Assembly (NCBI GenBank): GCA_003519585.1
Contig: DOWL01000171.1
Span: 28,801-38,953, forward strand
From: Nocardioides sp.
GTDB lineage: Bacteria > Actinomycetota > Actinomycetes > Propionibacteriales > Nocardioidaceae
DNA: 10,153 nt
Reading direction: 5' to 3'
Shown here: positions 1 to 6,302 of the stretch, piece after piece
Layout of the letters: each line of letters opens with the position of its first letter
Position numbering within the stretch: the first letter of the stretch is position 1
Notes under the pieces: generated by a model
What the model was told of the DNA's origin: nothing
Database searches by the model: none
Seen by the model: the letters and a program-made list of their open reading frames with translations, nothing else
Program-made: the position numbers and the translations under genes

Positions 1-813
1 AAGTCGACGCTGATCAAGATCCTGCTCGGGCTGGTCGGGGCGACCTCGGGGTCCGCGCGAGTGCTCGGCCACGACGTGGCCACGGAGGGCCCGGAGATCC
101 GGGCGCTCGTGGGCTACATGCCCGAGCACGACTGCCTGCCCGCGGACGTCTCGGCCAGCGACCTGGTGGTGCACCTCGGGCAGATGTCCGGGCTGCCGTA
201 CGCCGCGGCGCGCGAGAGAGCGGCCGACGTACTGCGGCATGTCGGCCTCGCCGAGGAGCGGTACCGGCCGATGGGTGGCTACTCGACCGGCATGAAGCAG
301 CGGGCCAAGCTCGCCCAGGCGCTGGTGCACGACCCGCGACTGGTGTTGCTCGACGAGCCGACCAACGGGCTCGACCCGTCCTCGCGCGACGACATGCTGG
401 CGCTGGTGCAGAAGGTCGGCCACGAGTTCGGGATCGCGGTGCTGGTCACCTCACACCTCCTCGGGGAGCTCGAGCGGGTCAGCGATCACGTGGTGGTGCT
501 CGACAGCGGCCGGCTGCTGCGCGCGTCGGCCACCACCGAGTTCCTGCACGCGACCGGCAGCCTGATCGTCGAGGTGCAGGGCCGGCCCGACGCCGACCGG
601 CTGCTCGGGCAGGCGCTCGTGGACGCCGGCCTGACCGCCCGGCCGGCCGAGGGCCAGCTGATCGAGGTGGTGGTCGCCGACGAGCGGACCCCCGACGTGG
701 TCCGCGACCTCACTGTCGACCTCGGCCTCGGACTGGTGCGGATGCAGGAGCGACACCAGCGGATCGAGGACGTGTTCCGCGAGGGAGGCGCCGGCAGTGT
801 CCAGCCCGTCTGA
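1..813 (+). CDS. ABC-2 type transporter ATP-binding protein, 5' end missing
   Basis: This is the nucleotide-binding subunit of an ABC exporter; it hydrolyses ATP on the cytoplasmic face to drive the membrane subunits. The reading frame is open from base 1, and its first residues KSTLIKILLG are the end of the Walker A motif, so roughly the first 40 residues lie outside the window. A GTG at 61 is in frame but cannot be the true start. Visible motifs are GYMPE in the Q-loop position (112-126), signature YSTGMKQ (280-300), Walker B LVLLDEP with D/E at 352-357, then a D-loop (NGLDPSS) and the switch histidine at 454-456. The C-terminal 110 residues or so are an accessory domain. The stop lies inside the next gene (17-bp overlap), so it is cotranscribed with the permease. 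The substrate cannot be told. Confidence 0.93.
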   Translation, partial: KSTLIKILLGLVGATSGSARVLGHDVATEGPEIRALVGYMPEHDCLPADVSASDLVVHLGQMSGLPYAAARERAADVLRHVGLAEERYRPMGGYSTGMKQRAKLAQALVHDPRLVLLDEPTNGLDPSSRDDMLALVQKVGHEFGIAVLVTSHLLGELERVSDHVVVLDSGRLLRASATTEFLHATGSLIVEVQGRPDADRLLGQALVDAGLTARPAEGQLIEVVVADERTPDVVRDLTVDLGLGLVRMQERHQRIEDVFREGGAGSVQPV

Positions 814-1717
814 GCCAGCTGAGCCGGCACGCGCGCCGACCGGAGTCATCCACGATCTCGGCTACCGGCCCTACGCCGGCCCGCGACTCGGCGAGCGCGC
901 GGTCGCCTGGTCGTTCTTCCTCACCGGGTTGCGCAACACCTTCGGGCTCGGCCGATCCGGCCGCTCCAAGGTGCTGCCGATGGGCCTGTTCGGCGTGATG
1001 CTGCTCCCGGCGCTGATCCTGGTCGGCGTCCTCGTCCAGGCCAAGGACCTGCTCGGCCTCGACGCGCAGATCGTCCCCTACTCGACCTACCCACTCACCA
1101 CCCAGTTGCTCATCTCGGTCTTCGTCGCGGCCCAAGCGCCCGTGCTGATCTCGCGGGACCTGAGGTTTCGCACCATCACGCTCTACCTTGCTCGGCCGAT
1201 GCGCCGCACGGTCTACGTGCTGGTCCGACTCGCCTCGCTCGCGGCGGGGACATTCGTCCTCATCGCTTCGCCACTGCTGTTGATGTACGCCGGCGGGCTG
1301 CTCGCCGACCTCCCCGTCGGCCGCGAGACCACCCGGTTCTTCGGTGCCGTGGTGGGCGCGGCACTCCTCGCGGTGCTACTTGCCGGGCTCGCCGCCCTGG
1401 TGTCGGCACTCACCGTCCGGCGCGGGATGGCAGTGGCAGCGGTGATCGTGGTGCTGCTCGTGAGCTACACGGTGGTGGCGAGCATTCAGGGCATCTCCGT
1501 CGCCACCGGCAACGAGACGGTGGGCGAGGTCGCCGGCATCTTCTCGCCGTACACCCTCGTCAACGGCGTGCAGCACTATCTCTTCGACTCGCCCCGGGCC
1601 ACCCCGGCACCGCCGAGCAGCGACGCCATGGGGCTGCTGTATGTCGCCGCCGTCGTGGTCATGGCGGGCGGTTCCGTCGTCGCGCTGATCGCCCGCTACC
1701 GGAGGGTCAGCCCATGA
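797..1717 (+). CDS. ABC transporter permease, six-TM type
   Basis: A 306-residue integral membrane protein, the likely membrane partner of the preceding ATPase. About six hydrophobic segments are visible, near residues 60-80, 97-118, 139-168, 181-205, 210-230 and 278-299. The N-terminal cytoplasmic stretch carries DLGYRPYAGPRLG (20-32), a motif I recognise from actinobacterial ABC permeases. RDLRFRTITLYLARPMRR (120-137) is the usual cytoplasmic loop of ABC-2 permeases after TM2. The GTG start at 797 is supported by GGGAGG at 783-788, 8 nt upstream, and overlaps the upstream gene by 17 bp. The end overlaps the next ATG by 4 bp. Its place between two ATPase genes fits an exporter operon; the cargo is unknown. 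Confidence 0.85.
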   Translation: MSSPSEPAEPARAPTGVIHDLGYRPYAGPRLGERAVAWSFFLTGLRNTFGLGRSGRSKVLPMGLFGVMLLPALILVGVLVQAKDLLGLDAQIVPYSTYPLTTQLLISVFVAAQAPVLISRDLRFRTITLYLARPMRRTVYVLVRLASLAAGTFVLIASPLLLMYAGGLLADLPVGRETTRFFGAVVGAALLAVLLAGLAALVSALTVRRGMAVAAVIVVLLVSYTVVASIQGISVATGNETVGEVAGIFSPYTLVNGVQHYLFDSPRATPAPPSSDAMGLLYVAAVVVMAGGSVVALIARYRRVSP

Positions 1718-2628
1718 CCGAGATCCGGATCGACCACGTGTCACGGTGGTACCGCAACGTCGTCGCGGTCAACGACGTCTCGATGACCATCGGACCCGGC
1801 GTGACCGGTCTGCTCGGGCCGAACGGCGCGGGCAAGTCGACGCTGATCGCGCTGATGTCCGGCTTCCTCGCCCCCTCGACCGGCACGGTCACGCTCGACG
1901 GCGAACCCTTGTGGCGCAACGAAAAGGTCTATCGCCGGATCGGTCTGGTGCCGGAGCGGGAGGCGCTTTTCGACTACCTCACCGGGCGGCAGTTCGTAGT
2001 AGCGATGGCCGAGCTGCACGGGCTCGCCGACGCCGGCGCCGCGGCCCAGCGGGCGCTGGCGGTGATCGAGATGACCGATGCGCAGGACCGCTCGATCTCG
2101 ACGTACTCCAAGGGGATGCGGCAACGGGTCAAGATGGCCTCGGCCCTGGTGCACGACCCCGAGGTGCTGCTGCTCGACGAGCCGTTCAACGGCATGGACC
2201 CCCGGCAGCGGATCCACCTGATGGAGCTGCTCCGCACCATGGGTGCCGAAGGGCGCACGGTGCTGTTCAGCTCCCACATCCTCGAGGAGGTGGAGCAGGT
2301 GGCCAGGCAGATCGAGGTGGTCGTGTCGGGGCGGCATGCCGCGTCCGGCGACTTCGGCGCGATCCGTCGGCTGATGACCGACCGGCCGAACCGGTTCGTG
2401 CTCCGGACCGACGGCGACCGGCTGCTCGCCTCGGTGCTCCTCGGCGACGCGTCCGTGCGCGGCGTGCGGTTGCGGTCCGAGGGTGGCATCGAGGTGGAGG
2501 CCTCGGACTTCGGGCGGTTCAGCCTGGTGCTCCCCCGGCTGGCGCGTGAGCACGGCGTCCGGCTCCTCGAGGTGACTCCCACCGACGAGTCCCTCGAGAG
2601 TGTCTTCGCCTACCTGGTGTCGTCGTGA
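1714..2628 (+). CDS. ABC-2 type transporter ATP-binding protein, complete
   Basis: A 304-residue ABC ATPase, the second in this operon. Motifs in order are Walker A GPNGAGKST (35-43), VPERE in the Q-loop position (79-83), signature YSKGMRQ (131-137), Walker B LLLDEP with D155/E156, D-loop NGMDPRQ (159-165) and switch histidine H188. All catalytic residues are present. Residues from about 210 form a C-terminal accessory region, usual in drug, lipid and ABC-2 exporter ATPases. The ATG at 1714 overlaps the previous stop (ATGA) and has GGAGGG at 1701-1706, 7 nt upstream. The signature and Walker B regions closely resemble those of the first ATPase, suggesting duplication of an ATPase-permease unit. 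It may work with the following permease or as a heterodimer with the first ATPase; sequence alone does not decide. Confidence 0.95.
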   Translation: MTEIRIDHVSRWYRNVVAVNDVSMTIGPGVTGLLGPNGAGKSTLIALMSGFLAPSTGTVTLDGEPLWRNEKVYRRIGLVPEREALFDYLTGRQFVVAMAELHGLADAGAAAQRALAVIEMTDAQDRSISTYSKGMRQRVKMASALVHDPEVLLLDEPFNGMDPRQRIHLMELLRTMGAEGRTVLFSSHILEEVEQVARQIEVVVSGRHAASGDFGAIRRLMTDRPNRFVLRTDGDRLLASVLLGDASVRGVRLRSEGGIEVEASDFGRFSLVLPRLAREHGVRLLEVTPTDESLESVFAYLVSS

Positions 2629-3371
2629 GCGTCGTCTCCAGGCCCGTCCGTGGGCCCGTCTCGCGCACCGTGGTCCGGCTCGGCGCGCGCAGCCTCTTCG
2701 GCCGCTGGCGCGGCGTACTGCTCTTCGTGCTGCCTCTGGTGCTCGTCGGGCTCGCGGTGCTGGTTCGGGCCCTGGTCGGCGAGGACCAGGACTCCGCCGA
2801 GGCCGTGGTCTACAACCTCGGCCTTGCGGTGGTCGTGCCGCTGGTCGCGTTGCTGGCCACCTCGGGGCTGCTGGCCTCCGAGATCGACGACGGGTCGATC
2901 GCCTACCTGCTGGCCAAGCCGGTCTCCCGCTACACGATCGTGTCCTCCAAGCTGGTGGTCGCCCTGGGCTCCGTGCTCGCCTTCGGCGCCGTACCGATGG
3001 GGATGGCCGGGCTGGTCCTCCTGCCCGGGTCGCCGTCGTTCGCCCTGGGCTTCTTCCTCGCATCGCTGCTCGGCGGCGCGGCGTACTGCGCGGTGTTCTC
3101 CTGGCTCTCGGTGCTGACCCGGCATGCCGTGGTGATCGGGCTGATCTACCTGCTGATCTGGGAGGGGCTGCTCGGCGGCCTGCTCGACGGCATCCGCTGG
3201 CTCAGCATCACGCGGTGGTCGTCCGAGGTGGTCGACTGGGTCGCCTCGACCGAACTGGTCGACGACCTGCCCCTGACCTACGCACTGATCGCGCTCGTGG
3301 GGGTGTTCGTGCTCGGCGTACGAGGCACGGCGAGGCGGCTTCAGGGGTTCAATCTGACCGGCGACGAGTAG
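2625..3371 (+). CDS. ABC-2 family transporter permease
   Basis: A 248-residue membrane protein with about six hydrophobic segments, near residues 30-48, 62-84, 105-133, 138-160, 166-187 and 217-234. The loop SEIDDGSIAYLLAKPVSR (85-102) is the typical ABC-2 element after TM2, matching RDLRFRTITLYLARPMRR in the first permease. The N-terminus is short, basic and cytoplasmic. The GTG start at 2625 overlaps the upstream stop as GTGA, so translation is probably coupled. It is the last gene of the overlapping ABC operon; 39 bp and a separate promoter precede the next gene. It lacks the DLGYRPYAGPRLG N-terminal motif of the first permease, so the two permeases are distinct subunits. Substrate unknown. 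Confidence 0.85.
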   Translation: MSVVSRPVRGPVSRTVVRLGARSLFGRWRGVLLFVLPLVLVGLAVLVRALVGEDQDSAEAVVYNLGLAVVVPLVALLATSGLLASEIDDGSIAYLLAKPVSRYTIVSSKLVVALGSVLAFGAVPMGMAGLVLLPGSPSFALGFFLASLLGGAAYCAVFSWLSVLTRHAVVIGLIYLLIWEGLLGGLLDGIRWLSITRWSSEVVDWVASTELVDDLPLTYALIALVGVFVLGVRGTARRLQGFNLTGDE

Positions 3372-3398
3372 CGGCACCCGGGCGCGCTTGACACGCCC

Positions 3399-3404
3399 TA
3401 GGGT
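3399..3404 (+). promoter_or_regulatory. Likely -10 box of a leaderless promoter
   Basis: TAGGGT fits the actinobacterial TANNNT -10 consensus and lies 6 nt before the ATG at 3411, the spacing expected when transcription starts at the A of ATG. There is no Shine-Dalgarno sequence upstream of that ATG. A TTGACA at 3388-3393 is only 5 bp from this box, too close to serve as its -35. Confidence 0.55.
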
Positions 3405-3410
3405 GACGGC

Positions 3411-5141
3411 ATGAGCGAGGGGGGCGAGGTCTCAGGGACCTCGCGTCGGCGGTTCCTGCGCCGGGCCGGGTTGGGCGCCGCGGCCGTCGGCACCCTCGGC
3501 GCGGCGGGGGCGCTCGCGGCCGCGCAGGGCCATCTGCCCGGGCAGGACAACCCCGAGGACGTCTACGGCTTCAAGCCGCTGCCGGCCCGCTCGGAGCCCG
3601 GCTTCGACCACGTCGTCGTGCTGATGTTCGAGAACCGCAGCTTCGACCACGTCCTCGGCCGGCTCTACCCCGACGGAGCGCCGCGCGGTCAGGCCTTCGA
3701 GGGGCTGCAGCACGGCGACCATCACAACCTGGCACCCGACGGCAGCCGCGTCGACGCCCACGTCTACGAGGGTTCGACCGACTGGGTGATGTCGCAGCCC
3801 GAGCCCGATCCGGGCGAGTTCTACACCCACGTCAACACGCAGTGGTTCGGCAACATCGACCCTCCGCAGAACGGCCAGCACGGCTGGCACCCGCCGTGGA
3901 ACGCTCCCGCGGACGCCGCGAACCTGACCCCGACCATGTCGGGCTTCGTGCTCGACTACGACCTGCACCTGCGCACCGAACACGGCATCGAGCCGACGTC
4001 AGAGAACTACGCGGCGGTGATGGGTGGCTTCAGCCCGGAGATGCTGCCGGTCTTCAGCACGCTCGCGCGCTCGTTCGCCGTTTACGACCACTGGCACTGC
4101 GCCGTACCCTCGCAGACCTTCTGCAACCGCTCGTTCTTCCACGCGAGCACGTCCCACGGCTTCGTCACCAACGACGAGAACGGCGGGATGAGCAAGTGGC
4201 TCACCGCCGACCACGGCGAGACGATCTTCAACCGGCTGGAAGAGGCGGGGCTGAGCTGGCGCGTCTACTACGACGCCGAGCAGGTCGTGTCGCTCACCGG
4301 GATGCTGCACGCGCCCGTGCTCGCCGACTACTGGCTGACGAACTTCCGGAGCATGGAGCAGTTCCACGAGGACGCCAGCACCGGCAACCTGCCCGTCTAC
4401 TCCTTCATCGAGCCCCGGATGGTCTTCGACCACAACGACATGCACCCGCCCGAGGCGAAGGTGAAGGTGGAGCGTAAGCCCGGGGATCCGCCGTACTCCT
4501 CCGCGATGTCGGACATGCGGGCCGGAGAGGCGTTGCTGGCCGAGGTGTACGGCGCCGTGCGGGCCGGTGCGTCCACGGCCGGGTCCAACGCGCTCAACAC
4601 CCTGCTGCTGGTCACCTTCGACGAGCACGGAGGGATCTACGACCACGTGCCGCCACCTACCGCGACACCGCCTTCCGGCAAGCCGGAGCCGGGCGAGTGG
4701 GACTTCACCTTCGACCGGTTGGGCGGCCGGGTGCCGGCGATCGCGGTCTCGGCGTACACCCGCGCGGGCAGCGTCATCAACGATCCGATGCACCACGGAG
4801 CGCTGGTGAAGACGCTCTGTGACCAGCACGGCCTCGAACCGCTCACCTACCGCGACGCGGAGGCGCCCAGCCTGCGCAACGCCGTACACCTGGAGACGCC
4901 GCGGCAGCCCGCGCTGTGGCCCGACGTGACCCCGGTCTATGTGCCGAAGAACCCCGAGGCGCAGCCGACCGAGCCACCCACGGGCTCGCACGCGAACAAT
5001 CCGCTCACCTCACCGGCACGGAGCCTGATCGGCCTGCTTCTTGCCCGCTACGAACCCGAGGCGCCGGTGCCCACCACCTTCGCCGACGCCTACGACGCGC
5101 TGCACACGCACGGCGAGTCGCTGTTCGGCGTACGAGACTGA
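3411..5141 (+). CDS. Tat-exported phosphoesterase (phospholipase C / acid phosphatase family)
   Basis: A 576-residue secreted hydrolase of the phosphoesterase family (Pfam PF04185, alkaline-phosphatase-like fold), which cleaves phospholipids or other phosphoesters outside the membrane. A Tat signal is clear: SRRRFLRR at 11-18, then an Ala/Gly-rich hydrophobic stretch to about residue 38. Family motifs are FENRSFDH (73-80; E74/N75 as metal ligands), VPSQTFCNRSF (232-242; T236 as candidate nucleophile) and TFDEHGGIYDHVPPP (402-416; D404/E405 as metal ligands). This set parallels the E, N, S/T, D, E set known in Francisella AcpA and Pseudomonas PlcH. The sequence cannot distinguish phosphatidylcholine phospholipase from acid phosphatase. 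It follows the ABC operon by 39 bp with a likely leaderless promoter of its own. Its stop abuts the convergent sigma gene. Confidence 0.93.
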   Translation: MSEGGEVSGTSRRRFLRRAGLGAAAVGTLGAAGALAAAQGHLPGQDNPEDVYGFKPLPARSEPGFDHVVVLMFENRSFDHVLGRLYPDGAPRGQAFEGLQHGDHHNLAPDGSRVDAHVYEGSTDWVMSQPEPDPGEFYTHVNTQWFGNIDPPQNGQHGWHPPWNAPADAANLTPTMSGFVLDYDLHLRTEHGIEPTSENYAAVMGGFSPEMLPVFSTLARSFAVYDHWHCAVPSQTFCNRSFFHASTSHGFVTNDENGGMSKWLTADHGETIFNRLEEAGLSWRVYYDAEQVVSLTGMLHAPVLADYWLTNFRSMEQFHEDASTGNLPVYSFIEPRMVFDHNDMHPPEAKVKVERKPGDPPYSSAMSDMRAGEALLAEVYGAVRAGASTAGSNALNTLLLVTFDEHGGIYDHVPPPTATPPSGKPEPGEWDFTFDRLGGRVPAIAVSAYTRAGSVINDPMHHGALVKTLCDQHGLEPLTYRDAEAPSLRNAVHLETPRQPALWPDVTPVYVPKNPEAQPTEPPTGSHANNPLTSPARSLIGLLLARYEPEAPVPTTFADAYDALHTHGESLFGVRD

Positions 5142-6131
5142 TCAGGCGGGTAGCCGATCGGGCAGCCCGAGCGACGGGAACCGGTCGGCGTGGAAGGTCA
5201 CGATCTCATCGATCGCGCCCCCGCTGACGCGGAGTACGTCGACGGTGAGCGGCAGATAGGCACCCTCCTGCTCGTGCCAGTGGTAGACCCCGATCGCGGG
5301 CTGCCGGTTGGCGGAGGTCGGGACCGCGCGCAGGCCGCTCATCTCCTGGAAGCAACTGTCGACCCACTCCTTCACGACGGCGTCGCGACCGATCTGCAGG
5401 CCCGGCGTGGGCGGCATCGAGCAGCGGACGTCGTCGCGCAGCATCGCGGCGATCGCGTCGATGTCGGTAGCCACGCTGGCCTCGGTGTAACGGCGGACCA
5501 GCTCGCGCGTCGCCGCGTCATCCTCGGCGCCGCCCCAGTCCTGGCGCTCCGCGGGGAGGTGTTCGCGCATGCCGGCGCGGGCGCGTTGGAGCGCGCTGTT
5601 GACCGAGTTGACCGAGTCGCCGAGCAGCTCCGCGACGTCCTTGGCCGGCCAACCGACCACGTCGCGCAGGATCAGCACCGCCCGCGGTCGGGGTGCGAGG
5701 TGCTGCACCGCGACGACGTACGCCAGTTCGATCGTCTCCCTCGCCACGGCGGCCGACTCGGGCTCGTCTGCGTCGCGCGCTGGTAGCTCGTCCAGCAGCC
5801 GGTCCGGGTAGGGCTGCAGCCACCGCACCTCACCACCGGTGGCCGGCTCCGGGCGGCTCTTGGCCAGCAGGTCGAGGCAGGCGTTGGTGGCGATCCGGTA
5901 GAGCCAGGCCCGCACCGTCGCGCGCCCCTCGAAGGTCTCCCGGCGCCGCCAGGCACGCAGGAAGGTCTCCTGCACGGTGTCCTCGGCGTCCTCGAACGAC
6001 CCGAGCATCCGGTAGCAGTGCACGTGCAGCTCGCGCCGGTGCCGCTCCGCCAGCCCCGAGAACGCCAGCTCGTCGATGTCATCCAGCCTGGTCACGTCCA
6101 CGTCGTCCACCCGCAACTCCACGCTCGTCAC
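5142..6131 (-). CDS. ECF-type sigma-70 factor with C-terminal SnoaL-like domain (SigG / TIGR02960 type)
   Basis: A 329-residue alternative sigma factor that would direct RNA polymerase to its own promoter set. Sigma region 2 spans about 25-92 (DAEDTVQETFLRAWR at 48-62; RAWLYRIATNACLDLL at 74-89). The linker contains WLQPYPDRLLDE (104-115), which I associate with the SigG-like TIGR02960 group. Region 4 spans about 136-190, with the helix-turn-helix around WPAKDVAELLGDSVNSVNSALQR-type residues 161-183. Residues 207-320 form a SnoaL/NTF2-like domain (RRYTEASVATDIDAIAAML), which in related ECF factors modulates activity in place of an anti-sigma factor. No anti-sigma gene is adjacent. The GTG start at 6131 is set by GAGGAGG 5 nt upstream. 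It runs in the same direction as the desaturase, 171 bp downstream of it, probably from its own promoter. Confidence 0.92.
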   Translation of the reverse strand: MTSVELRVDDVDVTRLDDIDELAFSGLAERHRRELHVHCYRMLGSFEDAEDTVQETFLRAWRRRETFEGRATVRAWLYRIATNACLDLLAKSRPEPATGGEVRWLQPYPDRLLDELPARDADEPESAAVARETIELAYVVAVQHLAPRPRAVLILRDVVGWPAKDVAELLGDSVNSVNSALQRARAGMREHLPAERQDWGGAEDDAATRELVRRYTEASVATDIDAIAAMLRDDVRCSMPPTPGLQIGRDAVVKEWVDSCFQEMSGLRAVPTSANRQPAIGVYHWHEQEGAYLPLTVDVLRVSGGAIDEIVTFHADRFPSLGLPDRLPA

Positions 6132-6136
6132 GTCAT

Positions 6137-6143
6137 CCTCCTC
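6137..6143 (-). promoter_or_regulatory. Ribosome binding site of the sigma factor gene
   Basis: Read on the minus strand this is GAGGAGG, 5 nt before the GTG at 6131. An ATG abuts it directly, but it opens only a two-codon frame (ATG ACG TGA) and is too close to the Shine-Dalgarno to be used. This supports GTG as the start. Confidence 0.75.
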
Positions 6144-6160
6144 GTCGTCGCCTTTCGTAG

Positions 6161-6301
6161 GTATGACGGAGGCGAGCCGGAGAACTCATCACTCGTGGCC
6201 GGCGAGGACGTCATACGAGGCGAGCGCCCAGGGTCTCCAGGCGTTTGACCTCCCGCGGGAGGTCATACGCCACGGGCGTCCCCGCGATCTGGACGTATGA
6301 C
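6161..6301. repeat. Four copies of a 7-bp motif GTATGAC/GTCATAC upstream of the sigma gene
   Basis: The motif occurs at 6161-6167 (GTATGAC), 6210-6216 (GTCATAC), 6262-6268 (GTCATAC) and 6295-6301 (GTATGAC), so two copies lie on each strand. A fifth, one-mismatch copy (GTTTGAC) lies at 6243-6249. Copies two and four extend to an exact 11-bp inverted pair, GACGTCATACG at 6207-6217 and its complement at 6294-6304, the latter reaching into the desaturase stop codon. They fill the 171-bp gap before the sigma factor. Operator or sigma-recognition sites are the natural reading, but that is inference. Confidence 0.7.
6240..6271. terminator. 32-bp near-perfect dyad: possible terminator hairpin or operator
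   Basis: The left half GGCGTTTGACCTCCCG is mirrored by CGGGAGGTCATACGCC, with only one non-complementary pair (6245/6266). The central 20 bp (6246-6265) are a perfect palindrome. As RNA it would form a very strong GC-rich stem. On the minus strand it begins 31 nt after the desaturase stop, a normal terminator distance, but no T-tract follows. It also contains one exact and one near copy of the GTCATAC motif, so it could equally be a protein-binding dyad. Confidence 0.5.
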
Positions 6302-6302
6302 G

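Noticed and set aside
112..126. Glutamate instead of glutamine in the Q-loop position of the ATPase, as a sign of inactivity
   Set aside because: A VPE or LPE sequence at this point is common in ABC-2/CcmA-type ATPases, and both ATPases here share it.
1741..3063. A 440-codon open frame on the minus strand opposite the second ATPase and second permease
   Set aside because: Its product is a low-complexity Arg/Pro/Ala-rich string typical of antisense frames in GC-rich DNA, and the plus strand holds two clear ABC genes with all motifs.
3388..3404. TTGACA plus TAGGGT as a standard -35/-10 promoter
   Set aside because: The two hexamers are only 5 bp apart instead of about 16-18, so the TTGACA is probably chance.
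6128..6136. ATG ACG TGA as a leader mini-ORF before the sigma factor gene
   Set aside because: The ATG abuts the Shine-Dalgarno with no spacer and encodes only two residues. GTG at 6131 with 5-nt spacing explains the signal.
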